DNA of 64,000 nt from Apis mellifera. Its lineage: Eukaryota > Arthropoda > Insecta > Hymenoptera > Apidae. The position numbers and the translations under genes are program-made. The DNA is taken from NCBI RefSeq assembly GCF_003254395.2, contig NC_037644.1:9330086-9394085 (forward strand). The letters run 5' to 3'. The first letter of the stretch is position 1; every line of letters begins with the position of its first letter. The notes beneath the pieces are model-generated. The model did not search any database and had not been told where the DNA came from. It was given only the letters and a program-made list of their open reading frames with translations. Shown here one piece after another: positions 58,701-64,000 of this stretch.

Positions 58701-60624
58701 TGGTCACAAAGTACGGAATTCCTCCACCAGATGTCTCGAGCTTGCAAGCTCTTTACAATCACGTCTGACCTGCTTTCCAGCTACATCTGGCGGACGAATT
58801 TCGAAAAAGAAATTTTCAAATTTACTTTTTCTGTAAGAAAATTTTCGAAATGGATAAATTTGTTTTAAAAAAATTAAAATTCGAAACGAAATATTTTAAT
58901 ATCGTTCGGTTATTTTTAAACGGTTAGTTAGTTGTTAATTTATTTTTGTAAATTGTTATTGATTATTCGTATTTATTTGCAGGAGGCGGATATTGCGATT
59001 GCCCCCATGACAATCACGTCTGAACGTGAACGAGTGATCGACTTCAGTAAACCATTCATGTCGCTTGGAATCAGTATAATGATCAAAAAGCCCATCAAAC
59101 AGAAACCGGGGGTTTTCAGCTTTCTGAATCCTCTGAGCAAAGAAATATGGGTGTGTGTGATCTTTTCCTATATCGGTGTGTCCATCGTTCTCTTTACCGT
59201 GTCCAGGTAAATGCGATTTTCTTAAAGATATTCTCCTTTTTCGACGGATAAGTAGTTACGGTCGATATACGGTCAGACTCGAAGTAAAAATATATACGTT
59301 CGATTCACTTAATCTCTCTTTTCACATCTTTCTTACGTATCTCTATAAAATACGTTTAAAAATTATACCAATTTCCCTCTGTATCATAAAAATACAGTTA
59401 CACGGTTAAACATTTAGAAAAAAAGATATTTGTATAATATTTTCTACAAAATCTCGCAATGCAAATGAAAAAAGGAGAAGAAATGCAAATGAATTATAAT
59501 ATTTTCTCGTTCGTATATTAACTCACGTTGTATTTCACGACAATTCTTCAAATTGTAAACCGTAAACGTAAATCAACGAGAGAAACGAAAATTTATCGTC
59601 GCAGAAATTTCCGTGGCCGTGATTGATGTCGCGCAAACGACACACGCCATTACCTTTCTCCTCTTTCGATCTAGCTAATCACGACGCTAACCTTGTTCGG
59701 TATTACGTGTCGACTCGCGACAATCACGCGTGCATTTATCGCGATCCACGACGATAAATCGCCCCCCCTCCTCATCCTCCGTGATATTTCACCGTTCTCG
59801 CGTGACTCCCCCAAATACGATTTTAAACGATCGCGCGATTCGAGGATTCGATCGTAATCTCGATGGGCGAACGATAAAATGGAAATATCTTATCGGTTCG
59901 GTACGGTGGATATCTTGATCGATCACTGCCTTCCTAACCGAGTTCCCGGTTAATTTACCAAGGAAACGTACGACCGGACGTCTCTTTAGATTTTCTCTCG
60001 GCGATAAAGCTATATATATATACATATATTTTAATCTAAATCCCTCTCTTTCGAATTTGCATCCAAGTTGGATCATCGTGATTATTACAGATTATATATA
60101 ATTTTATACGAAATAAGAATCTTTATCGTGAACAGAATTGAGGGAAAATTACCATATATTTATATGTTTCTTATAGAATCTTATAGAATAATAAATAATA
60201 ATAATAAATATATAATTAATAATAATTATAATAATAATAAATATATAAAATATATAAATTATAAAATTATTTTCACTTCTTCTTAGATTCTAATATTTTC
60301 TTTATTTTTCTTTATTTCTTATATTTCTTATATTTATAGTCAAATATCATTCGATCGTTTATTTAATTGAAATTTTGAATAATTACTGTATATGGAAATA
60401 TCTCTTCTCAGGTTCTCTCCGTACGAATGGCGAGTACTGACGCTGAGCAGTGGTGGCGACCCAACAATGGGGACGAGAAACGATCCCACGCTGCAACATC
60501 CGCACGGGTCGCAGGGATCGCCTCATATACCCACCTCGAGCATGGCGAACGATTTCAGTATCATAAACAGCCTTTGGTTCGCTCTAGCCGCTTTCATGCA
60601 GCAGGGTTGCGACATATCGCCCAG
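46570..60624 (+). CDS. GluRIA: AMPA-type ionotropic glutamate receptor, GluRIA/GluRIB ortholog (internal exons 1-10 of those visible; both ends missing)
   Basis: Ten phase-matched exons (46570-46702, 47898-48018, 48319-48483, 54437-54652, 57107-57214, 57507-57620, 57722-57842, 58406-58500, 58983-59206, 60412-60624) give 502 codons plus two partial ones. The product is a subunit of a tetrameric glutamate-gated cation channel at synaptic membranes. Domains in order: second half of the amino-terminal domain (from GLLRLQQIY, through YVVLDCP and NITGFRIVD); ligand-binding S1 with SYEGYCKDL (agonist-contacting Tyr), APMTITSERERV (Pro, Thr and Arg that hold glutamate) and FMSLGISIMIKKP; helix M1 (EIWVCVIFSYIGVSIVLF); a lengthened M1-M2 linker; and pore loop NSLWFALAAFMQQGCDIS with genomically encoded Gln at the Q/R site. 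The sequence follows the Drosophila GluRIA order closely. Missing: signal peptide and first half of the amino-terminal domain upstream, and M3, S2, M4 and tail beyond the window. Confidence 0.96.
47512..47542. repeat. perfect 13-bp hairpin in receptor intron a/b
   Basis: Arms GAACTTCTCTCTC (47512-47524) and GAGAGAGAAGTTC (47530-47542) pair perfectly around loop TGTAT. The hairpin is in the receptor intron and would be present in the pre-mRNA. A GC-richer segment at about 47260-47500 lies just upstream. It is too short for a typical microRNA precursor without further pairing. Confidence 0.7.
47898..48018 (+). CDS. GluRIA: glutamate receptor exon b (amino-terminal domain)
   Basis: Acceptor 'cttcgcag', donor GTAAGA. 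It completes an Arg codon split with exon a and ends in phase 0. It encodes YVVLDCPTDMAKDIV and the segment to TYHYLLSGL, the conserved second-lobe strand of the amino-terminal domain. Confidence 0.95.
48319..48483 (+). CDS. GluRIA: glutamate receptor exon c (amino-terminal domain)
   Basis: Acceptor 'gcaatcag', donor GTACGT, phase 0 at both ends, 55 codons. It encodes MDDRWESEVIEYGAINITGF and the segment to the RESIS end; NIT is a potential N-glycosylation site. The following intron is nearly 6 kb, the longest between visible coding exons. Confidence 0.94.
51518..52835. repeat. three related repeat units of about 220-350 bp in a receptor intron
   Basis: The block from 'taatttggaaagatttgctt' through 'ctgagagttaaagaaatttg', 'atggagaaaatgaatttttg', 'atttctggtacaagtatttt' to 'ttttaattattatt' occurs three times, at about 51530-51745, 51900-52120 and 52617-52835. 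The phrase 'ttggtatttcaaa' precedes units 2 and 3, and 'cgatcgagcaag' occurs at about 52588 and 52853. The first two units are separated by a self-complementary AT-rich spacer (about 51826-51893). A mitochondrial fragment separates units 2 and 3. Confidence 0.88.
52122..52588 (+). pseudogene. ND4: NUMT: nuclear copy of mitochondrial ND4, N-terminal part
   Basis: Read with the invertebrate mitochondrial code (TGA Trp, ATA Met, AGA Ser), the segment encodes about 150 residues of the N-terminal part of NADH dehydrogenase subunit 4. The pieces seen in order are NNLNLIFGNLIM, NLFNLNWIVYMFCNLSFNCY, then after a frame change near 52290-52305, LWIFGLIFISLNDNRLN, LLLFYLFYEFGLLLIFYLVV and, across TGA codons, FYLMFYTMIFSLPM. 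It ends abruptly at about 52588. With the standard code it has in-frame stops, and the frame change also breaks it, so it is a non-functional nuclear insertion. Its very high A/T content and the codon pattern match bee mitochondrial DNA. Confidence 0.9.
53821..54290. repeat. tandem duplication, period about 249 bp
   Basis: 'tatttacaaaaaaaaaa' starts at 53821 and 54070. Each copy continues with 'tttattccaaccc', 'ctccaatgataatatattaa', 'attcttcattt(t/c)cagatat' and 'ggaaaaattaatttttcta'. The second copy is slightly shorter. It lies in the receptor intron just before exon d. Confidence 0.85.
54437..54652 (+). CDS. GluRIA: glutamate receptor exon d (end of amino-terminal domain)
   Basis: Acceptor 'catttag', donor GTAAGT, 72 codons, phase 0. 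It begins AQAALMYDAVFVLVEAFNKF, the strongly conserved helix of AMPA-type receptors. A variable basic/Ser-rich loop follows, then LDCNSSRGWVTPFEYGDKIS. Confidence 0.96.
54653..57106 (+). other. glutamate receptor intron d/e
   Basis: AT-rich intron with a TA run at about 55598-55622, CTC-rich sequence near 56248-56268 and no recognisable exon. Donor GTAAGT, acceptor 'actttcag'. A GC-richer segment at about 56085-56300 gives short ORFs without any domain. Confidence 0.8.
57107..57214 (+). CDS. GluRIA: glutamate receptor exon e
   Basis: 36 codons, phase 0. It encodes VEIEGLTGEIRFNDDGRR and the NYTLHVVEM strand, the conserved end of the amino-terminal domain (mammalian equivalent 'GLSGNIKFD..GKR'). 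NYT is a potential N-glycosylation site. Donor GTAAAT. Confidence 0.96.
57507..57620 (+). CDS. GluRIA: glutamate receptor exon f (linker to ligand-binding domain)
   Basis: 38 codons, phase 0, acceptor 'tttcaag', donor GTAAGA. It begins VAEWTDEAGF and ends KTYIVTTIV, the first strand of the ligand-binding domain (mammalian 'TVVVTTILE'). Confidence 0.95.
57722..57842 (+). CDS. GluRIA: glutamate receptor exon g (ligand-binding S1)
   Basis: Acceptor 'tatacag', donor GTAAGT, ends in phase 1. It encodes EEPYIMQKK, the insert SDSGEILTGND, and SYEGYCKDLADLIAKKLGIT. The Tyr before EGYC corresponds to the agonist-stacking Tyr450 of GluA2. Confidence 0.96.
58406..58500 (+). CDS. GluRIA: glutamate receptor exon h (ligand-binding S1)
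   Basis: Completes the Tyr codon split with exon g, then encodes ELRIVKDGKYG and WDGMVGELIRK, ending in phase 0 before donor GTAAGT. Confidence 0.96.
58983..59206 (+). CDS. GluRIA: glutamate receptor exon i (S1 end and M1)
   Basis: Acceptor 'tttgcag'. It encodes EADIAIAPMTITSERERV, including the Pro, Thr and Arg that bind the agonist in AMPA-type receptors, then VIDFSKPFMSLGISIMIKKP and the M1 helix EIWVCVIFSYIGVSIVLF. It ends in phase 2 at the Arg codon before FSPYEW (donor GTAAAT). Confidence 0.97.
59207..60411 (+). other. glutamate receptor intron i/j
   Basis: About 1.2 kb, donor GTAAAT, acceptor 'cttctcag'. A GC-richer segment at about 59570-59960 has no credible ORF; an AT-rich 'ataataata' microsatellite lies at about 60185-60265. 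No exon was seen. Confidence 0.8.
60412..60624 (+). CDS. GluRIA: glutamate receptor exon j (M1-M2 linker and pore loop)
   Basis: Completes Arg, then FSPYEWR, a long hydrophilic linker rich in Gly, Pro, Thr and His, and the pore loop NSLWFALAAFMQQGCDIS. The Q/R-site codon is CAG (60599-60601), so the genome encodes Gln, the calcium-permeable form. The linker is roughly 20 residues longer than in vertebrate AMPA subunits. The exon ends in phase 2 (donor GTAATC). No further exon was found before the window ends. Confidence 0.96.
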
Positions 60625-63600
60625 GTAATCATTCATTTCCTCGCAACGGTTCTACGCCCAGATCCTACGTGATAACTTGGCTTTGAGAAAATTACCAGGC
60701 CAGCCGCTTTAGGTAAAAATTAATTAAACCTTAATCTCGGCCAATTATCGCGCGCTCTTTCCACATCGCGCGTACGAGATCTCTGTGAGTTAGAGGGAGA
60801 TATTTTTTTCAGGAAATATCGTAGTGACAAGCTCTCGAATAGGTTGGAAAAAAAATACTCTGATCTTTTTTCATTTGGAACACCTGGTACTGAATAATTT
60901 TGAATATATAACTTTTGAAATAATTGTGAAATAGTAATATGAATTTATATTTTAAGAAATCGAAAATTTGCAAATATTCAATATTGTCAAGGGAAAATAA
61001 AATTGAATACGTCTTATCAATATCCAATGATGAAAAGTCACGTGCGAATAAATTTGCCAGGTCGTTTGGAGAAGAAAAATAATTGAAAGATTTCTTTCTC
61101 AAATAATTATTCCTATTTTTGACCTATTCTCGCGATACAAGTGAAAAGAGTATAAAGTGTGTAAAGTAAAGTGTAGAGAAAGAAGGAGAAAGAGAGAGAA
61201 AACGTCTTTTATTTGAACAGGTCAACCATACTGTCTATTAATAAAAAGAATCGGGTAAGATTCTAAAGGTTCGTTGCTTCCAGCTCGCTTAAACTCTTCT
61301 ATAAACGTATCATTGCTCTTCTACCATAACGAGCAACACGATCCTCACTAAAAAGAGGTTACTTTTGTGTAATTAATTACAGAGTTTGATTCACGACGCG
61401 ACAAAGTACATTGAAAGTATAATAAATGAAATTCTAAACGACACCTTGCCACTTTTTCTCACCATCATTAATTACATTAACAATGACAATGATCTTTAAG
61501 GAAAATTTCTCTCTAATTGTATAATGATCGTTATGATACAATCATAACTCAAATATAGAAAAAAAACTCTATGAACAGTATAAAACTCGATGGAATCTTA
61601 TTAAAAATTAGGAAAACTTTAAATCGCTATAACTCCTAAGATAATGATTTTCGATCAATGAACGAAAGATTATTAAAAGCGCAGAATCTGCTTCTTTGAA
61701 ATGCTTTTTCGTTTGTCTCGATACGACTTCCGGTTCTCGAGATATCGTCGCGCAAAGAGAAAGGTAATTTTTAATCGTTTACCTTAAACTCGATTTCAAT
61801 CCCGATTGAAATTAGAAAAACTTTGAATCGCTATAACTCCGAGGATAATGACTCGCGGTCAACGAATGAACGATCATCAGAAGCGTGGAACCTTCACCTT
61901 TAAAACGCTCTTTGATTCGTCCCGATACGACTTCCGGTTCCCGAGATATCGTCGTGTAAAGAGAAAGGTAATTTTTAATCGTTTACTATCTCCGTCCTCG
62001 TCGGATAATCGGATCTCTCGCTCGCGCTCACCTGACTGACCTATCCCAAACTCTAGACAGTCGACAGATGCGATTCCTAGAAGAGTTCGTAGTACGCATT
62101 TCCAGGAAAAAATGTAGGTCACTGGGTCGCAGTCCCATTCATAACTTCTGCACTATTTTTAAGCGCTATGGAAATTTTGAATCCTTATATCTCGGCAACC
62201 GATCGAGGTATCGAGAAAAATCAAAAAGTGACTTCAATGGCACGACTTCCTCTATTTCTCGAATAGGTTTTCATGATGAAATTTTCAAAGTTTCACTGCG
62301 TATTTTTTAAAAACAATTGGTCTATTGATGTAAAATATACTCGAATATATTTCAACCGTGTAAAAATCTGCAATACATAGTTGTAAAGAATAAAAAAATT
62401 AACGTGAAAGTATTTACTCGTCAAATACTATGAAACATTTGTTATTTCGTAAATGACATAGTTAAAAAAAAAAGTGAAAATTCTACAATTTTCTAATTTA
62501 TAGAACCTGCTCATAGACACAAGTCTAAACGTGTTGTCCTTCAACGCATGCACGATCCGCATCAGATAGCCCAGATGATAACCTTTAAGAGGGTGATTTA
62601 CGGGGGCTACACCCCAGGAGGGTTAAGGTACACGGTAATTACTGTTGCAAATTCCTTTAAATTATAACTGCGTGCCGGGTAAACGGCGATTATAAACCGC
62701 GTGGCCGAGAATTATCAGAATATAATCGGATTACGTTTCTCGTAGTCCCGTGCGGGGTGTAATTTAGAACAGCGCTCTCTCGCAATCAGCGCCGCGATTA
62801 GGCGACCAGGCTATACGAGGGCGGCTCATTTAAATGAGCGTGCCGTTTCGTAGCCGCTCGAAAATTCCATTAGCGACACGCTTGGCAGCGTCGAGGTCGT
62901 GTTTGTATATAGCGTACACTTTCACCCCCTTCGACCTCCCCCCTCGTTTTTTTCACACAAGTTCTACGTTCCTTTTCCAAGTTTGTCCCTCGTTTATTAA
63001 ATATCGGCTTGTACTTTTAAAAAAAAGGGAAAGAAGAAGAGTAAAAATTTCTTGAAAATGTTTTATTCTCGTTTATTGATGAGATTATTAATGAAAAATT
63101 TCTTTATTTTTCTTTTTCTAATATCTATGTTATATTTATAATTGACCTCAAAGCAATCAGTAAAGTTAAAATAAGATTCAATAGCGTTTTTGAAATTTTA
63201 TTTTTAATAAAATTTCTTTGTAAACAATATTGTGAAAATCCTTCGATCTTTGTAAAAATTACTATAGCGTGCATTAAGATATAAGTTTTTATCGTTCTCA
63301 GGATGAAAGTTGTTCAAATTGAATTTTTTTCCTTTTTTTTTTTTTTTTACACTTCCGGGCTTTCAAGCTATATCGAGCTGTGCCAGGATGAGGAAAAATA
63401 CGTTTCGTGCCAATGGTAATACCAGTTATTGCCTCTTTTGCATAAATGTCGACGTTATTTTATGGCATTCTTGGATGGTAATATTGAATATTTTATACGA
63501 ATATGTTATATTTATATACGAGTTAAAGAAAAAAAAATGAAATATCCAAATCAAGAATATTCATTTTCAATTGGAAAAAAAAGTCAAAGTTTAATCTTTC

Positions 63601-64000
63601 ATCTTTATCATTCTCCGTATATTAATTCTTAAAACAGGAATTTGAATCGGTATTTTGCAATAAAACCGTTCAAAGAACATAAGAATCGAACAATCCTTCT
63701 TTAAAGGAAACTTTTTTTAATCACTTTTGAAACAAACAAAAGTTGGAAATTACTGGAGGGAATGAAACTGTTCACGGATGGGCTGCTCTCGTAAATTTTC
63801 ACGGGAGACAGTTTTCACGGCCCGTTTCGGCCACTTTGAAATTGGGTCTCGATTAATTTCCATCCACCATACCAGCCCATCGCTCGTAGACTCGTTGATT
63901 AATGGTTTAAATATTCGCCGATATGAATTGTAAATTTTCGTGAAACATTTCTCTGTCCACCGCCTCTTCCTCGTTCTTTCCCTTCTTCTCGATTCCGAGC
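60625..64000 (+). other. 3' intron of the glutamate receptor (incomplete)
   Basis: No exon encoding M3 (the SYTANLAAF motif) was found, so this is read as intron running off the window. It contains copy 2 of the dispersed repeat, a GC-rich non-ORF segment at about 62500-62990, an AT-rich tail and a second moderately GC-rich segment at about 63750-63870. Confidence 0.7.
61590..62457 (+). repeat. unclassified dispersed repeat, copy 2
   Basis: Second copy of the element at 44106-44976, same orientation. Here the left part has sub-units starting at 61615 and 61819 (about 204 bp apart), each opening with 'aacttt(a/g)aatcgctataact' and carrying 'cgatacgacttccggtt'. The right part, from the second sub-unit's core to 'actcgtcaaatactatgaaa', is nearly identical to copy 1. 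Beyond it copy 1 has about 18 extra bases before the shared 'atttg(c/t)tatttcgt'. It is non-coding and lies in the receptor's 3' intron. Confidence 0.88.

Noticed and set aside
1..64000. CRISPR arrays, bacterial operons, rRNA genes and telomeric TTAGG arrays
   Set aside because: None was seen; the window is an insect nuclear locus with spliced genes.

Overview
The window is insect nuclear DNA and most resembles a honey bee (Apis) genome. It is very AT-rich, with short CpG-rich patches, long introns and few transposons. It carries two mariner copies of the mellifera subfamily type and a nuclear copy of a mitochondrial ND4 fragment that reads correctly only with the invertebrate mitochondrial code. 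No bacterial, viral or CRISPR features were seen.

Two protein genes can be assembled confidently, both on the + strand. (1) At 7890-12505 there is a complete four-exon sugar-porter gene of the facilitated trehalose transporter (Tret1-like) group, 457 aa, with a polyadenylation signal 42 bases after the stop. A decayed 941-bp mariner sits in its last intron. (2) At 46570-60624 there are ten consecutive, phase-compatible exons of an AMPA-type ionotropic glutamate receptor orthologous to Drosophila GluRIA/GluRIB. They cover the second half of the amino-terminal domain, the S1 half of the ligand-binding domain, membrane segment M1 and the pore loop with its Q/R site. The 5' exons were not found in the window. 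The 3' exons (M3, S2, M4, C-tail) lie past the right edge.

Layout: 1-7889 is AT-rich intergenic DNA with a 215-bp tandem duplication and a nested inverted repeat. 7890-12552 is the transporter. 12553-46569 is a 34-kb stretch without a recognisable gene; it holds a second mariner (36325-37260), a three-unit tandem repeat, GC-rich patches with spurious-looking two-strand ORFs, a pair of perfect GC-rich stem-loops near 40 kb, and copy 1 of an unclassified dispersed repeat (44106-44976). Part or all of it may be 5' intron of the receptor gene. 46570-60624 is the receptor; its 6-kb intron 3 contains a NUMT embedded in a local tandem-repeat array. 60625-64000 is intron with copy 2 of the dispersed repeat.

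The two genes have no evident functional link: one moves sugar across the plasma membrane, the other is a neuronal ligand-gated channel. No clearly new biological system was found. The observations most worth following are the unclassified repeat family, the NUMT/tandem-repeat composite, the perfect stem-loops (including one inside a receptor intron), and a few unassigned ORFs.
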